From: Tetrapyrgos nigripes
Lineage: Eukaryota; Basidiomycota; Agaricomycetes; Agaricales; Campanellaceae
DNA length: 64,000 nucleotides
NCBI GenBank assembly: GCA_013368315.1
Contig: JAACJM010000075.1
Location: 62,001-126,000, forward strand
Direction of reading: 5' to 3'
In this document: positions 24,196 through 37,410 of the stretch, one piece after another
Layout: every line of letters begins with the position of its first letter
Position numbering within the stretch: position 1 is the first letter of the stretch
Notes under the pieces: generated by a model
The model's database searches: none
Told to the model about the DNA's origin: nothing
Seen by the model: the letters and a program-made list of their open reading frames with translations, nothing else
Position numbers and translations under genes: made by a program

Positions 24196-24768
24196 CAGTG
24201 TTCACCGTAAGGGCTTATTTAAGGGTACCTGTAGAGGTTACGGCTTAAAGGCTTAAGTGAGGGCTTAAGTTAAGTACGTACTTAAGGGTACTTAAGGCCT
24301 TAGTAAAAAATTTGTAGTTACCCGTCATACTCATCAGACGTGTCCAGCATCTTCGCAGGCTTGCAAGTGCAGCATTAGTGTGAGTCCTTATACTTCTATC
24401 GTCACCTTTCTGAAACAAGCTTTCACCGTCAAAAGTTTTGATGTCAACCGAAGTCTGGTTCTTGATGTGTGGAGCCGAGGAGCGTGTTGTTTGATGTACC
24501 CAAGGCAGTGGGCCTTCCAGTGGCTTGTATTTTGCTTGGTGCCTTTATAGAAGTACTCCCATAGGACCGTTGCGAGGGTCTTGTCACAGTAGACCAGCGT
24601 CGACGCGTAACTACAATAAAAAAATTGTTCTCGGCTATTTTCACATGACTACTACCTCTTAAGCAGTACTTAAGGGTGCTTAAGGGTTGCCAGTATTGTT
24701 ACGGCTTACATCCCTTAAGAAGTTAAGCCCTTAGCGTAAGTAAGGCTTAACCCTTACGGCGAACACTG
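24196..24768. mobile_element. hAT-like non-autonomous element, 573 bp
   Basis: Inverted ends CAGTGTTCACCGTAAGGG (24196) and the near complement CCCTTACGGCGAACACTG (to 24768) are flanked by the direct repeat CGAAATC (24189-24195 and 24769-24775). Both halves are full of TTAAGG/CCTTAA motifs, giving subterminal repeats. Ends of the CAGTG type with a 7-8 bp duplication point to hAT. Related ends occur at 46937 and 48385. Confidence 0.75.
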
Positions 24769-25677
24769 CGAAATCCCGAGTCTAGAATGAATCCAAGGAG
24801 CCCTATTGCAGCAATTGTGTTCATGGAACCGTGGTTGCCACCTGCTTAACGACAATGCAAAGCCCCGATGAGCGAAGCGTGATTAGCGTTGATTTCTAGC
24901 GGTGAGCATTGTCAGAGCAATGAAACAGCCCCTTGAAACTTTCACTGGAAACAAGAGCGATGCGACGCTATATAAAATAATAAAATGATATTGTTCCGAG
25001 AGAATCCAGCTTACGTGCAAGACATAGAAACTCTAGATGTTATGCTCAAAGATGCTTCCGTGTCAGAGTAAGTACCACATCGGCACAGGCTTCAATTGAA
25101 AAGAGATCAATTACCTTTAAAGCACAGGATCGGCACACCTGGGTAAACGTTCTCGCCACGGCCATCGTGATGTTAGTGGTTGAATCCTCATCCTCTAAAG
25201 AGTTCACGATGACTAAGATAAATTCCTCAATGGAATGGATGCGTCCAAGTCGGACCACGATTTGATTAGTGTTGGTTTACTCACTTCTAGCTAGCTTACC
25301 TAGTCTCATATCTGAGGCAGCGGTCCGACTGCTGTGGACGCGGGTAAGTTGTACGTACGGTAAGTACTTGTACTCAGTGAGCGATAGATCTACAGTCGTT
25401 TTTCAAGTATTTACCTCATGTACTTGGACAAAGCATGTACTACTAAGTCCGCGCTAATGTGCTAACGTTTCAGGTCATCAGCGCGTCCGTCGCAGACCGA
25501 TACTTATATAGTATATGTATACTTACTACGAGCTCGAGTAAGTACATATGTCCGAGAAAAAATGGGATCTGCTATTGTAGGCGACGGCGTTGGTAAGCAA
25601 GGGGCGCCCAGCGCCACTGGCCCACTGCCGTCGCATGATATAAAAAAGAAACGGAGGTTACAGGTTTTATACGTACG
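24769..25677. other. Region upstream of the P450, no sure gene
   Basis: A minus-strand frame at 25046-25258 (SIEEFILVIVNSLEDED, AVARTFTQVCRSCALK) looks protein-like but has no recognised family or supported exon partners. A TATA-like ATATAAAA stretch at 25638-25646 lies about 35 bp before the P450 start codon. Confidence 0.35.
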
Positions 25678-28312
25678 ATGGACCCTCAGATTCCAGCTGC
25701 AGGAGTTTACTACTTGGGCCCTCCTATGGCCACAGCAGTGATCGTGCTCGCTGCGCTCTTCCTAGCCATAGCTCTAGGCTTCATCTACTACGTCATTCTT
25801 CGTGCGCCATGGAGGACTCAGAGAAGAAGCTTAAGCCTACCTCCTGGCCCTCGGGGAAATCGTTTCTCTGGAATTCCTAATGAAGTGCTGAACATTCAGC
25901 CGTGGAGGAAGTATGCAGAGTGGGCTGAGGAATTCCAAAGTAAGTACTAGTACATCTTGAACGCTGGTTCAGATACTGATATTTATCTTTGCGCCACCGT
26001 ACCGTCATAACTGACTCACTCACCCTCTCTCTTCATCTTCCTACCCACATCGTATCCGTGACAGGTCCCGTAATCCACCTCCGCACCTTCAACCGCACCA
26101 TTATCGTCCTAAATTCCTCCACTTCGATCAAAGACCTCCTGGTCAAACGCGCGTCTATCTACTCCGATCGACCCTTTTCTTGGATGTATTATGATATCTG
26201 TGGACGGGGGAAGACGGTTTTTAATATTTCTTCGATGGATAAGAGACATGGAGTGTATAGAAAGGTATTGGATAGGGGGATTAATCGTCGCGGTAATGTT
26301 CCAGGTGATGTTGGTAAAGGTGGTAGTGAAGGTGGTAGTGGTAGCTATTGGGGATTGTTAGAGGAGGAAGTGGAGGTGTTGGTTGATCGTATAATGAAGG
26401 ATCCGGAGGGGTATGAGAAGCATTTTCGTCAGTGAGTCCGATCCCACTAGTGCTACGTACTAGTGCATAGCCCCATCTCAGCGGCCAGCCACACGGGTTT
26501 CTCTGGATACTAGACTGCTCTCCCGCTGGCTATTGGAACTTGGCCAAGGCGCTAGTAATGATGATGAGCACGATTGCTTACTAATTCCTTTCCTTTTATC
26601 CCCTTCCATTGACTTTTCCTTCTCTTCTACATAGCAACTCTGCCTCCGTGATCATGAAACTAGCCTACGGGTACTCCATCAAAGAAAACGATCCTTTCCT
26701 CAAACTAGCTGAAGAATCCGCACGAATATCTGGATGGGCTTTAGCGCCTGGGAAATGGCTGGTTGATTATTATCCGATTTGTAAGTGGGTTTTGTTTTCA
26801 TTTCGAATATTTTTAGTTCCAAATATTCCGAGGTCCAGAGTCTGATTGTGGTTCAATGCCCGATTCGGTTTCTACGATAATGTAGTGCGATTCCTACCCA
26901 CCTGGCTCCCGGGCCCGCTCACTGAATTCAAAAGACTCGGACAACACTGGAAACAGAGGATGGATCTCTTTTCTGATGTTCCACATGAGTGGGTTAAGGG
27001 GCAAATGGTAACGATCCCACCTCCTGCATTTTCGCACTTTGATAGGTGAAAACTTATACATTATTCGTCCATTTAGGCCTCAGGATCTTACATCGAGTCG
27101 TTCACCTCCCGGCTCTTGCGGGATATTCAAGAGAAAAGTGCTTCACATCCGCAGCCGGGCCATCGTGAGGAAGATAGAATCACAGAAGACATCATCAAAT
27201 GGTGTGCAGTTGGATTGCATGCAGGGGCAGCGGATACGGTGAGTATCTGAAGTGCCGTATTATAATCGTATCATCTGTCTTCGATTGCCACAACTAATTT
27301 CTTCATGCTATTTATTTACCTTTTTCATTGAATATTTTTTAACAGACAGTCTGCGCCCTAACCTCCTTCATTCTTCTCATGGCACTCCATCCTCAAGTGA
27401 AGAAACGCGTTCAAGCTGAGATAGATGAAATCGAGTTCATCGGAGAGGGAGAGCTGCCGAGGGTTCGAATTCGGGATCTCCCAAAGCTGAAGTACTTGAA
27501 AGCAGTGATGAAGGAAGTGTTAAGGTATGCGCCTATTGGGAATTTAGGTGAGCCCATGTATCAATGCATATGGTGATTGAAGTGTGCGAACTGAATGGAT
27601 CCCTAGCTCTACCACACAAAGTGATACAAGAAGACGTGTATATGGGCTATAGGATTCCGAAGGATGCGACTGTTTTGGCTAATGTGTGGTAAGCTTAATT
27701 CTCGTGCTGATAGTTTTTCGTACGCAAGATACCCTCGGTGCTCGAGGATGAATGGGTAGAGGGGTGGCTGACTCAGAATCTCTTCTTTTAATTTATAGGG
27801 CTATAATGCACGACCCTACACTCTATCCGGATCCGTTCACCTTCAATCCTGATAGGTTCTTTAACTTGGGAGTTGATTCGCCAAAAAGCGAGGACGCCTT
27901 GTTGTCAGATCCGTACACGACAACGAAACCAGTACAGCAAGTGAATCCTGATCCTAGAAATTTTGCGTTTGGATTTGGAAAGCGAGTATGCCCTGGTAAG
28001 TGATACGAATGAGCCTTCATCCACTCCCGTCGTTAGCGGTTATGATAACTGACTTGCCCTGTTATGTAGGAATACAATTCGCTGAGACATCGCTGCTCCT
28101 ATGCATGGCGAGTATTCTTTCCAGGATGGACATATCCTTACCGGTAGCCTCGAAAGATATCCATCAAGTCCCAAAAATTGACTTCACCACCGGTCTCACA
28201 AGGTACGTACCAAGCTGGGATCTGTCTCCTTTTTGACGGATTTTACTGAAATTTTTGCCTTTTTTGAAGCCATATCAAACCGTTTCCTATCGAGATCCAA
28301 CGGCGTCGTTGA
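25678..28312 (+). CDS. Cytochrome P450 monooxygenase (571 aa)
   Basis: Ten exons join in frame: 25678-25939, 26065-26431, 26635-26780, 26886-27007, 27077-27238, 27346-27547, 27607-27688, 27799-27995, 28070-28202 and 28270-28312. There is an N-terminal membrane anchor (about residues 17-40) and a proline-rich hinge (LPPGPRGN). The I-helix reads AGAADTT, the K-helix EVLR, and the haem loop [10 protein letters not shown] carries the Cys ligand. All core residues are present. An unusual Gly/Ser-rich insert ([14 protein letters not shown]) lies after about residue 160. It is an ER-bound haem enzyme oxidising a lipophilic substrate; it resembles the fungal OrdA-like/CYP5150-type group, but the exact family and substrate are not determined. 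Confidence 0.9.
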
Positions 28313-29817
28313 GGAATCAGAGGCTCAACCTACTTGATCCAAGAAGAGGATTTTGTGTATAAATTTACTTGTAATTTTCGAAGCCATATATAATCTGTAC
28401 TTACTTATAATGAACTCTTGTTATATTCAAGCCGAAGAATGCATTTTACAACATCACTTATTTAACCAGAGAGTTACCCCAAACTTGAGAACTGTGATGG
28501 AAATTGTCAAGGTTGGGGACGTCTTCATAAGCGAGGGTACCGAGTCAGAGTCTGCCTAGGGGTGACTAGGGGATATCTACGGTCTGACGTGCCGACTCTC
28601 GCGGACGTGTGACCAAGCACAGCCACTGAAGTGCAACCTTGCGTTGCACAGTCGTTTCCCTCCTCCTCCTGTGCTTCTGCTTCTGCTCCTGCCTTTTCCT
28701 TTTCTGCTGATCACCTATAGAGACCTTTCTGTGACCCAGAATCAGGCAGTGAATGACCCACGGGCTCGGGAAAACCCATTGGCAGCTGCCTCAGTCAAAC
28801 CACCCTAGCTTGCGTGCGGCAGGAACTATATGTGAAAAGAAAAATTGTCACTTTTGCTTTTCTAGCTCTCGCTAGGGCCAGGAAGAGGTCACTCTGTGCG
28901 CAGGAGATGAAAGCGTCTGTTTCATAACCAGTGAGTGCGTATCCTTCAGCTGCCTAAAGTTTTCTGAGTGCTTTTCATAGATGACAAGGCGGCTACTCTT
29001 ACCTTTATAATCCATGATTTCTGGACAGTTAGGCCGGTGTGTCTGGATCTGATGATGCGGTGAGGCTTTCCAGAAACATTGGGAGGAGATTTAGTGCGTT
29101 CCTTTTGCTCATGAACATTGTTCTCTCTGCTGATCTTCTTAATTTACAACCGGTAGTTACACAATAAGAAACCCATCAATACCGTCACTTTCGAGGAGCT
29201 AGTATGGTTCATTTGTGAAGAATTGGAGCTTACGCGGATTTAGAGATCAGGATGCGGTGACGAGGACATTGTTCTGAATGGCCTATCCCATCCTCGTCCT
29301 CGAGTCGCCCAAGAGCTCGGGAGTTGGAGCCATTGCGGACTTGGATGATGATGCGAGTCTGCAAAGGTGGATTTGGCGTGTTTATGTCCTTTTAGACGAA
29401 CGTACCTGTTCAGGGGCCGACTAAGCACCTCTGACGTGTCTCGACGCGCGCCCCATCACGGGTGCTGCGTGACCAGCCAATGACGTTTCCAACACAGCCA
29501 CGTCAACTTCAACCTCTCGTCGACACTGGACAGCTTGTCGACAGCTAACTCGGAGAAACGCCAAGATTCTAAGGATACACCGATAAAGTCATGGATCCCA
29601 TTTCTAGCCAGATTACAGTACTTGCACTGCCCTTACCAGCGCCAGCGCCCAAGGAAGAAAACGGAAGCAAATATCCAGAAGGTACGCTCGCCTACACAGC
29701 ATCATCATCTGGAACCCCTTTCTTCCCTTACCTCCATCTTCAGGTCTCTGCACTCAGCGCCCGCCCTCGAAAGGTCCTTCCTGAAACCACAAGGATAAAC
29801 GTTCAACAGCTACCGAG
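28313..29817. other. P450-annexin intergenic region
   Basis: About 1.5 kb without a recognisable gene. The last few hundred bases should hold the annexin promoter and 5' UTR; open frames at 29535-29887 are shadows or leader sequence. Confidence 0.5.
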
Positions 29818-32498
29818 ATGTCATACTATCCCAATCCCGATGGACATAGCGGAGGGCACAACTACGATCAGAACTGGGGATATGTGAGCTTTCTGTGTAC
29901 TCGATTGCCTGGATGTCCATTCTGATGTTTTGCAGCAAATGCCCAACCCTTCTGGAGGCGCTCCTCCTCCCTTCCCTGGTCAGAACCAGAATTATGGTCA
30001 GGCTCAAGCCCAATCCTACGTCGGCTCTCCTCCTCCCATTCCAGCTCATTCTTACCCCGGAGCGCCAGCGCCGCCTGCCTTCCCAGAACATCCTCCTCCG
30101 GGTCAAGAATATCAATATCATCAACAACCCCATGGCCGATCCCAGCCTCCACTAATGCCCCAATTCCCTCAGTTTCCAGACGCTCCTCAATCTCATGCTG
30201 GGCACGCTGGATACGCGCCTCCGCCCCCAGGTGCTGCTGGGTATTATAACAATAACAACAATGGCGGTTATCCTCAAACCCAAACTAGTTCTCACTCACC
30301 GTATCCGGTTCCCAATCATCCTGGATATGTGAGTTCTTGTGTAGTTGCCCCAGTCCTTTATTTGTCAGCTGACCCTTACACGGTCGTATAGCACCCATCC
30401 TACGATCCACCTCCTCCATCGGGTCACGGTTATCACTCTTCCAATGTCGCTGTCCAGCATGGTCAGCAACCCGCGTATGGACAACATACGCAGCAGGTAT
30501 TCTATCTAGGGACACCCATCCCACCTCTACACTTGCAACCTTCCTCGTTAACCACACTGGTCCCGGGATACAACCCCAATGCCGACGTGGAGAAGATACG
30601 CAAGGTGACGAAAGGGTTTGGGACGAATGAGGATGCTGGTGAGTCTTTTTGTCTTTTTTCCCCTCCCTTTCCCTTTCGTCGTCAATACGCCTTCATGTTA
30701 ACCAACTGTAATAACTAACGACTCGCATGCTACCTTTAACAGTGATCTCAACCCTCGCCCCCCTCTCAGCACTCCACCTCGCCGCGCTCGGAGCTGCATT
30801 CAAAGCGAGCGTTGGTGAGAGTCTGGTGGATATCTTGGGGTATGAAACGAGTGGGTGGTTCAAGTAGGTTTTTATTTTGTCACTTTACCCGTATGTATCT
30901 GCGATACATACTGACTCGGTTTCTTCTTCCTCTTGTAACCCAGATCAACTCTCCAAGCCATAACTCTCGGTCCCCTCTTCTACGATGTCAGCCTCATCGA
31001 TGAAGCCCTTCGCGGCGCCGGGACCGACGAGCAGTTGCTCACTGAGCTAATGATTGACCGGACACCAGAGGATCTGAGATTGCTCAAGGAGGGGTATGCC
31101 TATAAACACCGAAAGGGTGGGGACATAGATGCGTTAGAGAGGGAGGTAGGGGGTGATTTGAGTGGCGTTATCAAGAGGTGTATGTGTTTTCTCCCGGTTT
31201 TTCTCTTTTTTCCCTCTTGCTCCCTTTTCTTTGCCTATTTTCTTCGTTCTTTCTTCTGAACGTATCTCTGACGACATTTACCTGTCAACACAGTATTCAC
31301 TATGTCTCTCTCATCTCATCGCGTCCTGGAAAACGCCCCAGTGGACCATGCCCTAGTAGAAAAAGACGTCAAAGCCCTCTATGAAGCAGGTCAAGGCAAA
31401 ATCGGTACAGATGAGATCGCGTTTTGTAATGTGTTGGTGAATAGGAGTAGGGCGCATTTGGGGGTTTTGTGAGTATTGAGTTTTTTTTAAATTTTTATCG
31501 AGTTCTGTCCTTCCATTCTCTTCATCTATCCTCGCAGTCTCCCCGTTGCCCCTACCCCGACGACGATGGTCTCCCGGTTTTCGTCGTCTGGTTCAGCTGT
31601 TTAGTTTCGGTTGTTCAGTTCGGTTCTGACTTTATTTTTGACTTTTCGACTTTAACAGATGTGAAGCATACGAGAAGAAATACAAAAAGTTGACCAAAAT
31701 TATTAAATCCGAGTTGTACGTACCATCTTCTCGTCTTTTCCGATTCGCGTCTTCTCTCGCTCTCCATTCTCCTTCCCTCTCTTTCATCTCATCGTGCCGC
31801 CGTTTCCGTCTCTAACTTTCCTCATTCTCTATAACAGTTCAGGCGACCTTCGCGACACGCTTCTCTACGTCGTCCAAGGTGCCAAGGCACCCAAGGACAA
31901 GTCTAAGGGCCACAAAGATAAGAAGAACAAAGACCATAAAGCGCCGATTACCCCAGAAACTTGGGGAATCGTCCGCGACGTCAAGCTTTTGGAAAAGTCG
32001 ATGAAAGGAGCTGGGACGAAGGATAAAGAGTTGGTTAGGAGGTGAGTGTCTCTACGATGAGTCTTTTGGTTTTCTTTTTTTTTGGGAGGGGAGGGGAGGG
32101 GAAAGAAAGATGGTGGTGGGGCTCTTCTCACCTTTCTCTTCGTCATTATCGCTGTCGTTGTTGATGTTAGGTTCGTTTCTGGATCTGGGGGTTGGAAGGG
32201 GAGGTCTGGGAAGGGGCGGTGGGGACCTGGGTTTCATCGTCTTCTTATTCCTGTTGGCGCTAGAGCAGTGATCTTCAACAGTTCCTTCTCTGTCTTTCTT
32301 TTTTCCTTACTTACCTTCTCACATGCTAACCCTTCCTCACGCAGAATTGTCCGCCTCCACTGGTCCCCCACTCGATTCCGTCTCATCAAAGACGCATACT
32401 ATCACAAGTATGGAAAGAGTTTGGAAGACCGAGTCGCGGGTGAGACGAGTGGAGACTATAAGAAGTTGTTGGTAGCCGTCATTAGGGCTACGGGATGA
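29818..32498 (+). CDS. Annexin, four repeats with Pro/Gln/Tyr-rich N-terminus (550 aa)
   Basis: Nine exons join in frame: 29818-29883, 29936-30328, 30392-30638, 30743-30863, 30944-31179, 31294-31468, 31659-31715, 31838-32041 and 32345-32498. The first 210 or so residues are low-complexity Pro/Tyr/Gln/Asn (as in annexin A7/A11 and fungal annexins). Four annexin repeats follow, with calcium-site cores GFGTNEDA, GAGTDEQL, KIGTDEIA and GAGTKDKE. A Lys-rich insert (KDKSKGHKDKKNKDHK) lies between repeats 3 and 4. It binds acidic membranes in a calcium-dependent way. The splice between exons 5 and 6 needs the GTATGT donor at 31180 to keep frame. Part of this gene is copied, rearranged, at 39664-40200. 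Confidence 0.92.
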
Positions 32499-32698
32499 AT
32501 GGGAGGGGTTGCTGACTCAATTGTTTAATGAAGGGGGGACGACTGGGAGGGGGAAATGGATAAGAAATGTTGGGTGGGGCAAGTGGAGGGTGAGGGAATA
32601 TAGTACATTGCATTGAAGTTCAGGTACAGTCTTGTAATTGTAAGTCTTTACTACTATTTACTATTGGTCAACCAGACATCGTTCAAAATTCTACCCAA

Positions 32699-33460
32699 TC
32701 ATTGTACATGTGAGTTAAGGTAGCCTGATGATGGACGATGTATGACATGCGACCTACCTTCAGCATAAGCAACTTCAGCTCCAGCTATAATTTCCCCCTC
32801 CGCCAAGAATGCTTGGGTAGCAGGCTTCGCCATGTGTGCAGTGAGCCCGTCTTTACCTGTGTATTTTCAACGATGACGACCTTGTGAGTGGAGGACCAGG
32901 GGAAGAAAGCTCAGAAACGATAACTCACCTTTGTATTCCTCCTACGATAGCGTCAGTCTAGGAGTTGTACGTGTATAACCAAAACAGATACTCACGAAAA
33001 CGATATAAGCTCCAGTGGGCTTGCCCTCCTTGTCCAGGACACGATTGGTACGATACGAGAGCTATATGAACAGGTTACAGAAGTACTATGAGCTTCACAA
33101 CACCAGAAAATGGTATTCCATGTTCGCGTACAGTTCCTGGCTCTTTGTCAGAGTTGGCCTCCTCCCGCATTTTGCTGACCAGTTCTTCAAAACGCGATTC
33201 CTAGTGAGTAAGAGAAGTAGAAGGAACAGGCCCGACAGGAGGGGGGAAGGGGGAACGCAGGTCCAGCAATCACTGTCAGATAAGCAAATCTAGGCTTATG
33301 TTTTGAGGGTAGTACTTACTTTCCCTGGTTTAATCTTCAGCGTAGCAACGATGACAAGTTTGCCGGTCTTGGTCTGTTCGCTACATGTGTGTGGGTAAGC
33401 TCGCTGGGCTGAGTGCTCAGTCAAAACTTGGGAAATTTACGGTGCGTTGTCAGACATCAT
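32699..33460 (-). CDS. Antibiotic-biosynthesis-monooxygenase (ABM)-like dimeric alpha/beta-barrel protein
   Basis: Small exons join in frame on the minus strand: 33441-33460, 33320-33380, 33132-33200, 32996-33061, 32929-32941, then 32856 downward. The product starts MMSDNAPEQTKTGKLVIVATLKIKPGK and continues FEELVSKMREEANSDKEPG, YRTNRVLDKEGKPTGAYIVFEEYKGKDGL, then HMAKPATQAFLAEGEIIAGAEVAYAE. The pattern (beta strand, helix with ExxV, EPG-x-x-Y, FEEY, HxxxPA) is the ABM/stress-response barrel. Such small proteins are quinone or polyketide oxygenases or detoxification factors; the role here is unknown. The 3' end is uncertain: a stop at 32699-32701 is used either by read-through or after a 34-base intron. 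Confidence 0.7.
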
Positions 33461-35047
33461 ATTGAAACTTGACTCAAGTTTGAGGTGTGTAAGTGTGTGG
33501 GTGGTAGTATGGAAGACTTAGGAAGTTAAGTCCTGACTCCTGCGCGGTCGGGTGATGACTAACTTACTTACCAAGGACAACAGAAGGATGACGAATTGAT
33601 CAACTTAAGAGATCCCGTCTCCGATAACAACGCATCCATTTTAGGTAGTTTCCACGTGACCGCGACAAGACCACGACGCGTTGGACGTGTTCTTCTGGTG
33701 TTTCATTTCCTTAACTATACATTCTGCTAATCATCTTGCAGTCCGTTCGGCGGGATTTCAGACGAATCGAAGTAGGCGGATCACGGCATGAGCAAGGAAA
33801 CGGACTAGGGAATGAATAGGGACAGCACAGGAGACTCCCGTTCAAGGGGGCTCCATGTGATAGCATTTCCATATAGGGGTGGTTAGTTAGTCCAGCTGCC
33901 AGGCCGTTAAATTTTTTTGGAACTCCCCCTATTCTAGGGTCTGGAAGGGGTTCTGACTGGGTTATAAGGTAATCCTAGGTATTAATCACCATTTGTTCTC
34001 TAACAAACAATATTTTGAACTATTGTCAACCATAGATGCAATCACTTTTGAGAGAGTCTTATGAAGCTGCAGTAGACCTGGAGACATTTATGGAGCCCTC
34101 TGGAGATAAAACTCGGATCTAATTGGCTTATCATTACCATATTTGGTATATAAGCTTATGTAACAGTTAGTTAGTCCAGTGTCCGAGGCCTTAAAATTTT
34201 TTCCGACCCTATATGACCCTACAAAATCCTGGACCCCCCTTGCTCCCGTTGGACCCGCGGGGATTTTTTTTGAACCCGTCCCTGTCCCGCCTAATTCCTG
34301 CCCCCGCCACCACGGGGTACAGCTAAAGAGGTCATTTCCTGCGGGGTACTGGATCCCCTTTCTGTATTTTGCTTCTGCGTACCAAATTTGAGAGAGAAAG
34401 CGGTCAGTCTATTATTTTTAACGGAAATGAACGATTACTGACCAATTCAAACAATTCTCAGCGCATTTTGAAGCCCAAACTCAATACATTAACCTAAAAT
34501 TCCTCATCCCGTACCCCGCGTGACGGGAGACGGGTTTGGTACAGGTTTGCTCAACGTCTCCCGTACCCGTACCCGTCTTCCCGTGATTCCTGCCAACCCC
34601 GTGCTATTCCTTAGGAATGAAGGAATACTCACCCGAGAGACTCATGAGTGTGAGATAGGGTAGGGAGTGAGGAAACGAGTCTCTGACTCTCTCGGGTCAA
34701 GTTATATATAAGTACAGTAAGAAAAAGGAAGAAACCCTGTATTACATAAATAAGACGAAACCAAGACAGGATAAGTGAGACTAATACAGAATATCAGGAT
34801 TAAGTGAGGAGCAGAGGGAGACAGGAGAGATAGGATGAAAAAATCGTGGCCACGATAGGCCTAAAACCACGGAGGTATGATGCAATGATTTGGACAGCCT
34901 GGAGGTCATGCGCACGGAGCGGTGAAAGGGATAATTATACAAAATCGAGGATTGAACTTACAGCACTGATTAGTTGTTTGTAAAATGATTTTAAAATAAA
35001 ATTAAAAAAACCAAGCCAATATCTAGTAACTTATTTATATTGTAATA
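33461..35047. repeat. Repeat-rich spacer
   Basis: Two diverged direct copies of a segment containing GTTAGTTAGTCCAG then AGGCC and TTAAA lie near 33880-33940 and 34165-34210. Between about 34190 and 34620 the sequence is rich in CCCGTACCC/GGGTACGGG-like words, similar in style to the hAT element at 48479. No boundaries or gene could be set. Confidence 0.4.
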
Positions 35048-37002
35048 GAGCTGATTAGCAGCGCCCTTTTTTTTATCTCCAAAACTTAGCTGAAAGGAGA
35101 GTTGATTTTCCGTGGTGCTTACTAAGACAAATTGCAGGATTTTTGGTATGCCTCCACACTTCATGAATCCCTCATACTTTAGTCTCAAAACTTCCAACAC
35201 ATCCCCTAGATATGTTCAGAATGCATTGCGAGCACTAACAATGGAATAGTACAGGAGGGATAGTACAGTGCAAGCCTTCGACCCAGATAACGGCATTTAC
35301 TATGTTTTACTAGGAAGCTGGCCACACCGAGAAGCTGGCCATTTGGTGAATATCTCTAGAACCAGGACACTTTGGCTAGCTTTTGTAAAATCGAAAAATA
35401 CTACTAAACAATCCTCGTTCACGTACCAAAGCTCGTCTGGCGGGAGGTAGTGGTCATTGAGATATCGGCAAAGTTTGACGTGAAATGATGGGAATTACGG
35501 GAAATCCTTATGTAAGCAACTGCCCATGGTAGTGTAATCGCGCTGTATCTTGTCGTTCTCTGCATTGTTTCTGTCCATTTTGTACTCCTTTTGTTCCTTT
35601 ATGTCTGGGCTTCTTTAGCAATCACCCTATTTGCTTGTTTGTTCAATAACCCGCCTTATGCACCTATCTCAGCTTGAATATTGCTTCTCTGCTCAGATGC
35701 TGAACACACCACCTTCTGCCTTGCATGCTGACTCCAGATGACTTCAGGGCGCAACGAAACTTTGCAGTCTCATTTTTGACATCTTATTTCATGTAATTTT
35801 GCAATTTTCCATTTTTAGGGGTTTTCCCTGATGCTTGAGCAGGCTCCATTCCTCGCCTACACCTTTGGTGTAAGGGCTGAGTGATGAAGGCCTTAGGTGG
35901 AAGCAACTGATTTGAGGGACCAAAAAGCTTCATAGTTATGTAACTTGACCTTCAATCTTGACTACTGAGCATGATTCATGATGATTGTTCCTTAGCCCAT
36001 GCACTCAGGAGCTGTTGAGAATGGGAGGTTTTATCCCAAATATCACCATCTTCTTGCTGACCCTTAGTACTAATTGTAATAACAGAATAGTGTTCCAAAC
36101 AACTTTTTCATACTTCTCTACAAGATTTCAATTGGAATATTGTCCTCAGCACCGTCATTTGGTCTCCAAGCCCCTGTGCTCCATTATGCCTTGATTTTGC
36201 CTAGATCAATTCTCAACCTTAATTCTCTTGATGATTCCACTTGTAGTCAGGGATCATGACTCCAGCATGCTACGAGGGCCACAAAGAAGTCCCCAAAAGA
36301 TCTCAGCACACCATTGCAGTATGTGACAAGGTCCAAAAATTACACTGCTTACTACCCATCTCAATGAGGTCTGACCACTGACTATTTTCCACATATTTCA
36401 TGCCATTTACATCAATCCATGTCTGTATATTATTCCAATCATGATTCCTATGTATTGGTATGCTATTCTGAGTACATAGACTTGAGTTATAGGTGGGGCA
36501 TGGTACAAAGTAGTGCATATGTAGTGTTAGAAGGAGAGGAGAGGAAAGTTAAGAAATATAAGGTCTTTTATTATCCCAAAACACTTGGGATATGTTGAGA
36601 TATGTTTATAGCATAGCTGCGCATGCCTGGAGAGACAGATGAACGACTAACAGGAGGAGAAATGGACGTCGTCGTTGACGCGGACTGATAGCTTACAAAT
36701 ATTCTCACGCGTTGCCAGCTTCCCAGTTTTGGCTAAATTTCGACTCGTCGCAGAAAAATATTCACTGAGCAATCACTTTCATTGATAAAAATACCATCCA
36801 TATTTTTCCAATAACGAGGATCCTACGCTATCGATAGACACCATTTTTTTTTTAGCTCCAAGGCAATGCTGTAATTAATAACGATTTAAATACGCTATGG
36901 TGGCCGGGTTCATGGTATTCAATAGTAGAACTTAGCCGATCTGCGTCCGGATAATTCCGAGACCGTAAAAGTTGCGCAAAAATGGGCGCTGCTAATCAGC
37001 TC
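35048..37002. mobile_element. TA-target DNA element, long copy (1955 bp)
   Basis: The terminal inverted repeats are GAGCTGATTAGCAGCGCCC (35048) and its near complement (to 37002); TA flanks both (35046-35047 and 37003-37004). The outer parts are nearly identical to the 338-bp element at 46965-47302. The interior (35300-36900) is unique and has only short broken frames; no transposase is recognised. The inverted-duplication partner arm holds the empty TA site at 42209-42210, which confirms the boundaries. Confidence 0.85.
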
Positions 37003-37410
37003 TAATGAGTAGCAATAAGATGTATAAAACTGATGTACGGCGAGGACAGGCACCACACTAGGGCGATGACAACGGATTTGACGTCTCCCCGGGAGTTTGA
37101 TCTGTGGTTGATAGACCTAGAGACGGGGTCTGATAGATCTGTGGCAACCATAAACTGGCATGGTACGAATCGTTTGAGATAGATCCTTCCCTGCATACCC
37201 ACAGACACCGCTACGGCGCTACCTGATTCAATGCGGATGCCAATCAGCGGCGGAATCAGACAAACCTGCAACGCACTAATGGTGAATCGTTCATTGAATT
37301 GAACCCTTCCCCTGGACCTCAATTCAAAGGAGTCCTTGATATGATGCCTGGTCAGCGTAGACGCGGTCCTTCCCTCCCCACTTTTATGACCCCAGTTGGG
37401 TTTGCATCCC

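Noticed and set aside
32082..32498. Separate protein starting in annexin intron 8
   Set aside because: The first two thirds is intron; only the end is annexin exon 9.
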